In this document: piece by piece, positions 53,523-60,873 of the stretch | How the letters are laid out: every line of letters starts with the position of its first letter | Numbering within the stretch: the first letter of the stretch is position 1 | Assembly: GCA_002842575.1 (NCBI GenBank) | Contig: PHDJ01000007.1 | Span: 21,857-85,856, forward strand | Length of the DNA: 64,000 nt | Origin: Bacteroidetes bacterium HGW-Bacteroidetes-2 | GTDB taxonomy: Bacteria; Bacteroidota; Bacteroidia; Flavobacteriales; Flavobacteriaceae | Direction of reading: 5' to 3' | Translations under genes and position numbers: made by a program | The notes under the pieces: model-generated | Told to the model about the DNA's origin: nothing | Seen by the model: the letters and a program-made list of their open reading frames with translations, nothing else | Databases searched by the model: none

Positions 53523-53981
53523 TTAGCTTTTAACTTTTATCCTCCATTCAAACTCCATTCTTGAAACCTCATCTCCTACCTCATCAATTCCAACAGAAGT
53601 CATCCAAAAAGTAATACCTTCTCCTGAACGGATGGATTCTTCTAATGCGTGCAAAACCTTTTTCCCGTCAGCACAGCTAAAGGTAATTTTGCCGAGCGCT
53701 TTTTTGGAATAGGTCCCTTTTTGGTTGCTCACAAGCATCGATATATTTTTACCGCTTTCCTTTATGTGGCTAAGCACTAAGGCTCCAGTGGTAAGTTCTG
53801 CTGCCATTGCTTGTACCGCAAAATACATGGATCCAAACGGATTTTGATTAATCCAGCGGTGTTTTACTGTAGTGGTACACTCATAGGCTTCTATACATTT
53901 TAAGCGAACTCCGCAAAAATAAGCTGCAGGTAGTTTGAAAAATAAAAAAATATTGATTTTTTTAGGAGTTAACTTCATCAT
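53523..53981 (-). CDS. DUF4442 hotdog-fold protein
   Basis: Start chosen at 53981 (152 residues, MMKLTPKKINIFL) rather than 53996. It matches DUF4442, a hotdog-fold family related to acyl-CoA thioesterases: the WINQNPFGSMYFAVQAMAAELTTGAL helix, then KITFSCADGKKVLHALEESI and a final MEFEWRIKVKS strand. No catalytic residue can be assigned. The prophage terminus lies only about 30 bp upstream of its start, so the native promoter has probably been replaced or removed by the insertion. Confidence 0.85.
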   Translation of the reverse strand: MMKLTPKKINIFLFFKLPAAYFCGVRLKCIEAYECTTTVKHRWINQNPFGSMYFAVQAMAAELTTGALVLSHIKESGKNISMLVSNQKGTYSKKALGKITFSCADGKKVLHALEESIRSGEGITFWMTSVGIDEVGDEVSRMEFEWRIKVKS

Positions 53982-54009
53982 ATCACGAAAATACATCTAT
54001 TTTTTTAAT

Positions 54010-54064
54010 CCAAATGTATAATCGCAAAATCCAAACGTACAGTGATTTAAAACCAATCGTACAG
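54010..54064. repeat. Three direct repeats at the prophage end
   Basis: CCAAATGTATAA (54010), CCAAACGTACAG (54031) and CCAATCGTACAG (54053) lie 21 and 22 bp apart, each preceded by an A-rich stretch. A TG dinucleotide at 54015 could mark the phage end. Equal spacing of two helical turns suggests cooperative binding of one protein, as for transposase sites at Mu ends. Confidence 0.65.
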
Positions 54065-54123
54065 AAAAATCACTCTCTGAGAAATCGATGCTAAGATAAA
54101 AATAATCGTCGTTTAAACGCCAT

Positions 54124-54942
54124 TTAAAACAGCTTTAAATCGTCTTTGGGGTTGCTGAGGTCGTAATTAGCCGTCATCACTTCAATCTTCTTTTTACCCG
54201 GTTTGCCAGTGCCGTTGGCCACACTCACACTTTGCTCCAATTGTTTCATATTCCAGCCGTTTTGCGCGCTGTAATCACTTAATATCTCACTCGGGTAACT
54301 TGATAGCAGGAACTTACCTTCGAGGCGCGAGAGCGTCTTTAATAGGTTTTCAAAGTCATCTATCGTGTACCCATCATAATGGCCACAATCACTATTGAAG
54401 TATGGCGGGTCGCAATAGTGGAACGCGTCCTGATGGTCACGGGAGTTAATCACCCGGAGTGCGTCTGTACATTCAATTTGTACGTTCTGCAGTCGGATGG
54501 CTAAATCAATCGTAAAACCCTCCCGTTTGCTGGTGATCTTATGACTGGTGGTGCCTTTTATCTTATCATAGCCAAAAGTACCATCCAACATCGAACTGAA
54601 GCTTTGAGCGGCCAGAACCCAAACCGCCCACGCACGCCTTAGTCGATCAAACATGTGCGGGTTATTGTATATCACAGTTGCATCACTATGGAGTGACCTG
54701 GAGTGCAGCGTGATCCTGATCATCTTCTCCAGCTCAACAAACTCATTCTGGACACACTCATAGAAGTTGATAAGCTCACGGTTGTAGTCGTTGATGATTT
54801 CTACCTCGCTTTTAGGCTTTGCCCAAAAAATGGCACCACCACCAACAAAGGTTTCAGTATAGGTTGTGTGGTTGGGTATTAATGGTAGTATGGTGTTAAC
54901 AAGATTCTGCTTGCCACCGTAATAACTTATAGGCGTCTTCAT
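54124..54942 (-). CDS. D12-class N6-adenine DNA methyltransferase
   Basis: A 272-residue DNA adenine methylase of the Dam/DpnM group. It has the N-terminal ISYYGGKQNLVNTILPLIP with the SAM-binding site, TETFVGGGAIFWAK and the catalytic motif DPPYFNSDCGHY (DPPY) near residue 176, plus the target-recognition helices between. The start overlaps the preceding gene's stop as ATGA, implying coupled translation. It is the last prophage gene before the element's end, and no restriction enzyme gene is next to it, so it probably protects or marks phage DNA. The recognition sequence cannot be read from the protein. Confidence 0.92.
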   Translation of the reverse strand: MKTPISYYGGKQNLVNTILPLIPNHTTYTETFVGGGAIFWAKPKSEVEIINDYNRELINFYECVQNEFVELEKMIRITLHSRSLHSDATVIYNNPHMFDRLRRAWAVWVLAAQSFSSMLDGTFGYDKIKGTTSHKITSKREGFTIDLAIRLQNVQIECTDALRVINSRDHQDAFHYCDPPYFNSDCGHYDGYTIDDFENLLKTLSRLEGKFLLSSYPSEILSDYSAQNGWNMKQLEQSVSVANGTGKPGKKKIEVMTANYDLSNPKDDLKLF

Positions 54943-55589
54943 ACATTTAAAGAAAATTTAGGCTGTCCGCCGGCAAGAAGTTCAGTTGTCGGAGCTAAGT
55001 TGTTCTCATATATATGTACATTGCCCAGGAATACCGTTATCGACTTCAATTGCACATCAATCTGTTTGCTGATCAGGTAAAGGTGATAGATATCTGCCGG
55101 CAGTCCGAGGGAAGCATCTGAACTCCTTTGGTAAGCACTTATCACCAGTTTGCCGTTCTCTATTTGGAACTGCACAAGGCTTAAACAAGGTTGCTGATTG
55201 CTCTCTGCATTGGTTTCTCCCAGGAACAACACATAGTTTTTAGATGGCCGCTTTTCACGGTTGATCTTTTCGATAAGCTTTGGCAGCTTCTCAAAGTAAG
55301 TAGTGTAGCTGTTGACCAATATAGGGCCGCAATAATCCCACCAAGTAACACCGGCATTTCTATAAGCCTCAGTAGAGCGCTCACCGGCAATAAAAAGATT
55401 TAACTCATCCTTGAGCTTCTTTCTGGCAAGTGCGTGACCTTCAAATATTTCAAGTAGATCAACAGGTTTAAGTACCAGTTGCTGGTTGAGCAAATAAGTA
55501 ATATCGCCCTTTTTATTCTTTTGTGTTTTGCCTTTTTCGGCAATTTTTTTAAGTATCCTGTGATACTTATTTTTTTGTAAATTTGTCAT
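54939..55589 (-). CDS. Thymidylate-synthase-fold protein, possible dCMP hydroxymethylase-like
   Basis: A 216-residue protein whose sequence follows ThyA from end to end: YHRILKKIAEKGKTQKNKKG, AGERSTEAYRNAGVTWWD, PCLSLVQFQIENGK with the catalytic Cys135, YQRSSDASLGLP with R155 and D158, and VHIYENN with H192 and Y194. The Asn of PFNI that selects dUMP in thymidylate synthase is Asp166 (PADI) here, the same change as in T4 dCMP hydroxymethylase. Two phosphate-binding Arg of ThyA are absent, and the protein lacks the C-terminal tail. A substrate other than dUMP, or a divergent role, is likely. The gene has a structured leader and is coupled to the methylase. Confidence 0.72.
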   Translation of the reverse strand: MTNLQKNKYHRILKKIAEKGKTQKNKKGDITYLLNQQLVLKPVDLLEIFEGHALARKKLKDELNLFIAGERSTEAYRNAGVTWWDYCGPILVNSYTTYFEKLPKLIEKINREKRPSKNYVLFLGETNAESNQQPCLSLVQFQIENGKLVISAYQRSSDASLGLPADIYHLYLISKQIDVQLKSITVFLGNVHIYENNLAPTTELLAGGQPKFSLNV

Positions 55590-55676
55590 ATCTCACTTAA
55601 TTAAAAAATCCACTATGGTCTGAAGGTTTTGGCCTCCGGTGTCCCTAGTGGATTTTAGTATTTAATTGAGTGAGAT
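55590..55676 (-). promoter_or_regulatory. Long RNA hairpin directly before the start codon
   Basis: Arms of 16 bp (plus-strand ATCTCACTTAATTAAA and TTTAATTGAGTGAGAT, one G-T pair) enclose a second 10-bp stem (AAATCCACTA/TAGTGGATTT) and a loop of about 30 nt. The stem ends immediately before the ATG at 55589, so the ribosome-binding region would be paired. No separate RBS is visible. This suggests translational control. Confidence 0.6.
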
Positions 55677-55690
55677 CTTTAAATATGCCG

Positions 55691-55709
55691 GGGGCTTTTT
55701 TATAGCCCC
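55691..55709 (-). promoter_or_regulatory. Small hairpin after the fibre-assembly-like gene
   Basis: GGGGCT/AGCCCC stem of 6 bp with a 7-nt loop, located between the stop codon of the upstream gene and the long hairpin. There is no T tract on the minus strand, so it may be an attenuator or a weak terminator rather than a standard one. Confidence 0.4.
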
Positions 55710-55715
55710 AAATGC

Positions 55716-56237
55716 CTAAGCTTGAGGCGGCGGTATCTTCGCGTTGTTTAATTCTATTAAACGGGCATAAAACCCTGCTTTAAAGGCAGAAATATTAACA
55801 GCCAGCAAAGTATAACTCCCGGTTGCTGACGCAATATTATGATCCTCTGCAGGACGGTCAAAAATGGCCTGATAAACTAGCACTGCCCCGGGAGTCATTG
55901 GAAAATCTCGGCCATCATAGGTAAATTTTTCATACTGAAGCTGCATTTCTATCTCCCGGGTTTTTTGAACCGATTCAGCTGAAAAAACCTCCGCCTCCGC
56001 CTTATCAATTTCTATTTGAGGCATAGCCTCAAGTGCCTCGTTTTGAATTCTCAAATGGCAAATGCCATGCTGATAGCTTATAAAATCAACCGCTTGATCG
56101 TCTGTAAGCCTGGTTTCTGCAACTACTATTGAGCTCTGGTTAAGGCCCAGCTCTGTAAGTTGCTCTATACTTGTGGCCACCAGGTCAAAAACCAACTTAG
56201 GCAATGTGTCTATTGTTCTTGCTTTATAATAATTCAT
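55716..56237 (-). CDS. Phage protein, possible tail-fibre assembly/DUF4376-like
   Basis: A 173-residue protein. The C-terminal half reads FTYDGRDFPMTPGAVLVYQAIFDRP and SYTLLAVNISAFKAGFYARLIELNNAKI, similar to the DUF4376 domain found at the end of phage tail-fibre assembly proteins. The N-terminal half is helical. It lies right after the fibre genes and before the modification block. I am not sure of the assignment; a chaperone for the fibre encoded upstream is the simplest idea. Confidence 0.5.
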   Translation of the reverse strand: MNYYKARTIDTLPKLVFDLVATSIEQLTELGLNQSSIVVAETRLTDDQAVDFISYQHGICHLRIQNEALEAMPQIEIDKAEAEVFSAESVQKTREIEMQLQYEKFTYDGRDFPMTPGAVLVYQAIFDRPAEDHNIASATGSYTLLAVNISAFKAGFYARLIELNNAKIPPPQA

Positions 56238-56246
56238 AGCTTTAGA

Positions 56247-56945
56247 TTATCCTCCTAGCAGCTGTGCCGCAGACGGTATTAATAAATATTCAAAAAACAC
56301 CAAGGTCAACAGGCTTTCAACATTGGTTATGCGAAGCTTAAACCCGGTTGTCGTTTTGTCATAGATTTCATAGTTAAACGCCGGCTGGGTTGTTACGCCC
56401 GCTCTGTAAAAGCTGGATAAAACCATATAATTTGTAGAACCTATTGATGGAAAGCTTATCGGCACAACAGTGCCGCCTAGATCGTTCCACCCGGGGGCTA
56501 TGGTGCCCAAATAAACCACTCCTTGATTTAACGCGTTTATAAGCTTTGGCTTAGGCTTTAACAACGACAAATTGTGCACGCTTTCTGCCTCAACAATATT
56601 ACCCACCTGTGCCCATCTACGGGTATATGCCGGGTGATCTTCCAGCTGTGGGTCTAAACTTGTGCCCACGTTAAAAGTGCGGTCTTGGATCTCCTCAATA
56701 ATCGAAAACTGAGCGGTGCTGTTTACCCCGCCCTTAAAGGGCAGCAGCTCTTTGTTCCAGATAATAAAACCATCTGTTATAGTTGCCGGGTCTGCCTGGT
56801 TGTTTTCAACACAGCCCCAAAGCCGGCAATTATTAGGCATTATCTGCCCTAAGGCGTGAATGTAGGGAATGGTGAAGTCCTGAAGCTCCTTGAGCGTCAA
56901 ACTGTCAAAAGGGAATCCCCTCGGGGTATATTCAATTTTATTCAT
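56247..56945 (-). CDS. Phage tail-fibre-like protein
   Basis: Start chosen at 56945 (232 residues, MNKIEYTPRGFPFDSLTL), which overlaps the previous gene by 8 bp as its neighbour does; a longer frame has no support. The segment WGCVENNQADPATITDGFIIWN followed by ELLPFKGG is typical of Bacteroidota phage tail-fibre proteins. The C-terminal part is beta-rich. It is next to a candidate fibre-assembly protein. Role in host attachment is inferred from context. Confidence 0.55.
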   Translation of the reverse strand: MNKIEYTPRGFPFDSLTLKELQDFTIPYIHALGQIMPNNCRLWGCVENNQADPATITDGFIIWNKELLPFKGGVNSTAQFSIIEEIQDRTFNVGTSLDPQLEDHPAYTRRWAQVGNIVEAESVHNLSLLKPKPKLINALNQGVVYLGTIAPGWNDLGGTVVPISFPSIGSTNYMVLSSFYRAGVTTQPAFNYEIYDKTTTGFKLRITNVESLLTLVFFEYLLIPSAAQLLGG

Positions 56946-57450
56946 AATACAGTATTTGATAGTTAGGCCCGTAGGTTTTATAATAGTCCACAAGGGCGCG
57001 CATATTTTCTTCAAATGTTTGCTGCTCCTCCTCGGTTGCCGGCTGCAAAGCAATTGGCACCCAAATGATGGCGTCTGCATTCAGCTGCCCGGCATCTTCT
57101 TCTATCAAGTAAATAGGCTCATCCGGGTCGGCGTCTATTTCCTGGAGGTGGTGATCCTCCTCGTCTGGAGGGAAGAGGTACAAGTATTCGTCAAAACTCA
57201 CAAGAGTCACATAGATGCGCCTCATGTCATTATCAAAAGCATCATTACATAGCTTTTCAATGTGTGTTACCATTGCGGTGTGTCGTTGTTGGTAAAGCCC
57301 CTTTTCACGAGCTTCAAGAAAACGCGTATGTAGGTGCTCAAGTGCAACAAAAATGCTGTCCAACCAAGCCAGATACAGTACCGTGCGTAAGGCAATGGGG
57401 ATGTATTGCCTTACAAAAATGAGCCAATTAATTTGATACACATTATCCAT
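56938..57450 (-). CDS. Phage protein of unknown function
   Basis: Start set at 57450 (170 residues, MDNVYQINWLIF); the longer frame to 57483 runs further into the previous gene. The protein is helical at the N-terminus and acidic in the middle, with PPDEEDHHLQEIDADPDEP. It overlaps the upstream gene by 8 bp and the downstream gene by 8 bp, so all three are translated from one message. I do not recognise a family. From its place between the baseplate and fibre genes it may be a baseplate wedge partner. Confidence 0.55.
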   Translation of the reverse strand: MDNVYQINWLIFVRQYIPIALRTVLYLAWLDSIFVALEHLHTRFLEAREKGLYQQRHTAMVTHIEKLCNDAFDNDMRRIYVTLVSFDEYLYLFPPDEEDHHLQEIDADPDEPIYLIEEDAGQLNADAIIWVPIALQPATEEEQQTFEENMRALVDYYKTYGPNYQILYYE

Positions 57451-58333
57451 AAGGCACATATTCAAATGTTGAATTGTCAACATCCAGCCTCATATAGCCG
57501 GCAAATGTTGAACGTATTTCTTCAATGAGCCCTGCAGATAGACTGCTTTCCATATTTTGAGTAAATGAGCTCCAACTGCTCTCTGCACTAATAATTTTAG
57601 GTATTTTTACTCCCGGCACTTGCTGCAGTGCATCGGTCAAATAGGTCTTGACAAATGAACCATTAAACTCGATGTTGCGCAAATAGTCGTTGATGGCATC
57701 TATAACTGGGGTATCATTGGTGCCGTCTTTACGGCGGCCTTGACTGTCTAAAATTTGTGGGTCATACCATATTTTAAGCGACAATTGCAGCCTGTCATGC
57801 TCCCGGCTTATGCTCACCACACGAAGACCAAAGGCTGTTTTTTTGTTCATGTAGTAATCAAATCCTTCCAGTTCTTGCGGAGTGAGTTTTACAAGCTCAC
57901 CACCTTGATCCTTGGCGGTTTTACATCTTAATACACCGTGACCTTGTATAATCGCTTTTTCAAAAGCGACTTGAGTTACAATTTTGCTGGCCTTAATTTG
58001 CTCCTCTGTGGCAGACCCGTTGATGTAATCGCCATCTTCATCAATGCTAAAGCCGTGTTGATAGGCCAATGCTACTGCCTTGTACCACTTAAGTGTAAAG
58101 GGCTTACTGGCATCTATCTTTTCTTGTATTTCTTGCCGAAAAACATCAAAAAGACTCTCCAGCACCCAAACAGCAAAGGCCACAGAGTCAAACAAGATGC
58201 TCTCGATGCTCACAAGGCTAAATTGATCCTCAAACGACTGACCCGGAGCAAGTTCATAAAGCTGCTGCACGGTTTCATTTTCAATAAATGCCGTGGTCAT
58301 TTGTGCTTTTATTTCATTAAGTGGTCGTGCCAT
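57443..58333 (-). CDS. Phage baseplate-like protein (gpJ-type candidate)
   Basis: A 296-residue protein starting MARPLNEIKAQMTTAF. The C-terminal part PVIDAINDYLRNIEFNGSFV followed by LTDALQQVPGVKIPKI resembles the region of baseplate gpJ-like proteins in which a domain binds neighbouring copies, and the segment with GQSFEDQFSLVSIESILFD resembles their start. It stands after a noncoding hairpin and heads an operon-like block of overlapping genes. The gpJ link is from motif similarity and position and is moderate. Confidence 0.6.
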   Translation of the reverse strand: MARPLNEIKAQMTTAFIENETVQQLYELAPGQSFEDQFSLVSIESILFDSVAFAVWVLESLFDVFRQEIQEKIDASKPFTLKWYKAVALAYQHGFSIDEDGDYINGSATEEQIKASKIVTQVAFEKAIIQGHGVLRCKTAKDQGGELVKLTPQELEGFDYYMNKKTAFGLRVVSISREHDRLQLSLKIWYDPQILDSQGRRKDGTNDTPVIDAINDYLRNIEFNGSFVKTYLTDALQQVPGVKIPKIISAESSWSSFTQNMESSLSAGLIEEIRSTFAGYMRLDVDNSTFEYVPYG

Positions 58334-58341
58334 ATCTCAAC

Positions 58342-58360
58342 CCCCGCACTTGATGCGGGG
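58342..58360. repeat. GC-rich hairpin CCCCGCA/TGCGGGG
   Basis: A 7-bp perfect stem with a 5-nt loop (CTTGA) in one of the few larger intergenic spaces of the prophage (36 bp). It resembles short REP-like hairpins found across many genomes. It could stabilise or end the upstream message, but there is no T tract. Confidence 0.5.
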
Positions 58361-58369
58361 TCTCGTTAA

Positions 58370-58642
58370 TTAATTATCGTTTTTATCTTTATAAAACATC
58401 ACTTCACCCTCAAGCGACTTGTTGAAAATTCTCAGTTTTTTATTTTCCTGCTCTGCGGCAATGCGTTTGTCTTTTTCGTCCTCCTTGAGCACAAAGTTCC
58501 AGGCGGCCACGCCACTGGTTGAAAGGATGCCGGTGATCCATAGCACCTGTTCATTGTCAATTTTGCCCATTATCCAGCCCAGCACTATCGCAATGATTAT
58601 CAAGGCAAGAGTAATTGTTAAAATGGTTTGTTTTGGTTTCAT
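58370..58642 (-). CDS. Small phage membrane protein (holin-like candidate)
   Basis: A 90-residue protein with two hydrophobic segments (about residues 6-27 and 33-53), the second ending in WNFVLKEDEKDKR, and a charged helical C-terminus. Size, two membrane helices and phage position fit a holin or a holin-associated protein, but no endolysin gene is beside it in this window. Not more can be said. Confidence 0.5.
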   Translation of the reverse strand: MKPKQTILTITLALIIIAIVLGWIMGKIDNEQVLWITGILSTSGVAAWNFVLKEDEKDKRIAAEQENKKLRIFNKSLEGEVMFYKDKNDN

Positions 58643-58643
58643 A

Positions 58644-59171
58644 CTATGTGATTAAATATATTTTGGAAGCATTTCCTCCGGTAGCCTCATCGGGTATTTG
58701 AAATCGAACCCTTGCGACTTCAATCCAACCTGTTTGACTACCACCAATTTGTGATGCCTCTACCTCGACTCTTAAAGCAGAGTAGTCAGAAATGCTTTCA
58801 GTAATTATTAAATTTAAGCTTACCCAAATAAGGAAGTTTGTAGGTGGAAATACAGTAGGTGCTGCTTGTATAACACTATTAGTGGAGTCTAACAACCTAA
58901 CATCAAATGACATTTCAGAATGACTACCGCCTCCGGAAGTATTTACTCGCCATCTAACATTCAAAGTTCTTGTTCCTGTTTGTGGAGTGGCACCTGATGA
59001 TAAACCAAATATTGCTTTTGAGTTCCGAGGGTTGTTTTGAGCCCTCACAAAGTCTGATTCGTCTGTGGTTACTTCATCAATATTTTGATACAAATTGCCT
59101 TCATTATTAATTGGGCTCCCGCTCCAGGCTCCTGTGTTCACATCGGTATTTGGATAAAGAAACTGCGCCAT
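58644..59171 (-). CDS. Phage structural protein, beta-sandwich fibre-like
   Basis: A 175-residue protein rich in Thr, Ser, Asn and Gly with alternating beta strands (SEMSFDVRLLD, LRVEVEASQIGGSQTGWIEVARVRFQI). It lies 2 bp after the next fibre-like gene. The composition and position fit a fibre or adhesin tip. I do not recognise a family. Confidence 0.55.
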   Translation of the reverse strand: MAQFLYPNTDVNTGAWSGSPINNEGNLYQNIDEVTTDESDFVRAQNNPRNSKAIFGLSSGATPQTGTRTLNVRWRVNTSGGGSHSEMSFDVRLLDSTNSVIQAAPTVFPPTNFLIWVSLNLIITESISDYSALRVEVEASQIGGSQTGWIEVARVRFQIPDEATGGNASKIYLIT

Positions 59172-59173
59172 AA

Positions 59174-59575
59174 CTATAAATTTTCAGTAAAAAAGACCGT
59201 TAAATGCATTTGGTTTACCGTTCCGGAAAATCCTGTTTTTTGCACAAGCCACACCCAGCTGTTAGCAGGGATAGAGGCATTGTTAAAACTGGTAATAATA
59301 TTACCGGAAGTTGTACTGTTCAGTGTCATATCTGCAGTTGTCAATTTGGTGCCTGTTGCGTCTCGGGTGGCTGCATAATGAATATTAAAATCAAGACTGG
59401 GCGATGCACTACCCATCAACACCCCGGCAACTTTTTGTATGGTTATTGCTTTTTCTGTAAAAAACAAGGTCATATCAATTTGTTCAGGCATCTCCACAAT
59501 GGTCACGCTCTTGGTTTGCCTTGTGAGTACCTGTTCGCCCAGTACGCTAAGTTTGCTTTTAAAATCTCTAGCCAT
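59174..59575 (-). CDS. Phage structural protein, small fibre-like
   Basis: A 133-residue beta-rich protein (VTIVEMPEQIDMTLFFTE, HYAATRDATGTKL, MHLTVFFTENL). It lies directly between the large fibre gene and the previous protein. No family is recognised. A part of the fibre assembly is the most likely role. Confidence 0.55.
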   Translation of the reverse strand: MARDFKSKLSVLGEQVLTRQTKSVTIVEMPEQIDMTLFFTEKAITIQKVAGVLMGSASPSLDFNIHYAATRDATGTKLTTADMTLNSTTSGNIITSFNNASIPANSWVWLVQKTGFSGTVNQMHLTVFFTENL

Positions 59576-59576
59576 T

Positions 59577-60869
59577 TTATCCTATTATTATTACCCTAAA
59601 TTCCGCTGGACCCGGGGCTGTATTAAAAGTAAATGTTGTTTGTGTGCTTGAAAGATTTTCAACTTCACAATCAACAAGCTCTCCTGTCGAGGCATCAAAA
59701 ACCTGTGACAGAACGTGTTGAGAGCCTAAGTTGTGGGTTACTGTTATAGCCGTTGCAACGGTATCACCAATAGTGGTTGTGTACTTATTGGTTGTACCAA
59801 ATCCGGCATTGTTTAATTTAGTCTGAAGGGTTGCAGGCGTTACAGCTCTCACGGCATCAGTACCAGTGTTTACTTCTGTTTGTGTGGCAATTTCAATAAT
59901 ACCCTTTGCAGTTGTTGATGCATCTACAATTTCAGGTATGTTTTTATTCACCCTTGACCAGTGGCTTAACTGAGTAGGATTGTCTTGATTGGCTATGATA
60001 ATATCGCCCACTTGCACATCCTCTGTAAAGAATGTTCCTGCGGCTGAGATTACATAAGTATCACCTATTTGCACTCCACTTGGTGTTGTGTCAAGGTCGG
60101 GTGTGTTGGTCCCGGCATTATAACTGCCCTTAAAGTTCATCCCTCCTGCAACAGCAGCGGAAACTTGTGCTTGAACATAAGCAACAATACTTTGTTGACT
60201 GGCAACTTTAGTAGCATCATTTGAAGCCATATTGTCTTCATCGAGAAAGTAGCCATTACCTACCAAGGATGTGTCGGCATTCATTGTTGCTCCGGCTGCA
60301 TCAACATTAGCAGCATCAGTCACATCAGCTCCATCTTCAACATTTATCATTGTTCTTACCTGAGCCGGCGTTAAATCTTGAGGATCACCGGTAGAACTAA
60401 TCCTACCTTTAACGGTGTTTGCTGCCATATTGGCAAGCTTAGCATTGGTAACAGCGTCATTAGCAATAGTGGTAGCCCCGTCACCGGAAGAAGTCACATC
60501 CCCTGTGTGATTAGGGTGGGTATAATTGTTTGCGCCTGTTGCAATGCCGTCGAGTTTTGTTTTGTCTGCGGCTGTTAAAACACCTGCAAGGGCTCCTGTA
60601 GCAGCCGGTAAAATAGCATTGTTGCCCGTGCTTGATATAACAGTTACCGTTGAACCGTCTCTTGAGAATGATAAATCTGTACTTCCTGAGCCTTGAGACC
60701 CTAAATTAAGCCACGCTGCCCCTGTCCAACCCCTAAAGGTTTCAAGTGTAGAGTCATAATAGACCTGACCCAATGTAGGTGAGATTGGAGCTGATGCAAG
60801 CACTTGTAGTGCTACATTTAAAATTTGATTTTTGTTAAAATCATACGATGTTAAAATTTTCTTTGCCAT
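59577..60869 (-). CDS. Phage tail fibre protein
   Basis: A 430-residue protein. The N-terminus MAKKILTSYDFNKNQILN and PTLGQVYYDSTLETFRGWTG are typical of tail-fibre starts. Regular glycine and alanine turns with TGNNAILPAATGALAGVLTA, TGDVTSSGDGATTIAN and NGYFLDEDN suggest a fibrous shaft, including a possible trimeric beta helix. The C-terminal 70 residues (VTHNLGSQHVLSQVFDASTGE, then TQTTFTFNTA) form a small domain also seen in the neighbouring 102-residue protein. Likely the main receptor-binding fibre. Confidence 0.75.
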   Translation of the reverse strand: MAKKILTSYDFNKNQILNVALQVLASAPISPTLGQVYYDSTLETFRGWTGAAWLNLGSQGSGSTDLSFSRDGSTVTVISSTGNNAILPAATGALAGVLTAADKTKLDGIATGANNYTHPNHTGDVTSSGDGATTIANDAVTNAKLANMAANTVKGRISSTGDPQDLTPAQVRTMINVEDGADVTDAANVDAAGATMNADTSLVGNGYFLDEDNMASNDATKVASQQSIVAYVQAQVSAAVAGGMNFKGSYNAGTNTPDLDTTPSGVQIGDTYVISAAGTFFTEDVQVGDIIIANQDNPTQLSHWSRVNKNIPEIVDASTTAKGIIEIATQTEVNTGTDAVRAVTPATLQTKLNNAGFGTTNKYTTTIGDTVATAITVTHNLGSQHVLSQVFDASTGELVDCEVENLSSTQTTFTFNTAPGPAEFRVIIIG

Positions 60870-60873
60870 AGTT

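Noticed and set aside
54110..54119. CGTTTAAACG palindrome near the prophage end
   Set aside because: It is only 10 bp and not related to the spaced repeats; too little to call a site.
54124..54942. A restriction-modification system
   Set aside because: A methylase is present but no restriction endonuclease is encoded next to it; an orphan phage methylase is more likely.
54939..55589. The cell's own thymidylate synthase
   Set aside because: It is short, lacks two phosphate-binding arginines and has Asp at the base-selecting position; it also lies in the prophage.
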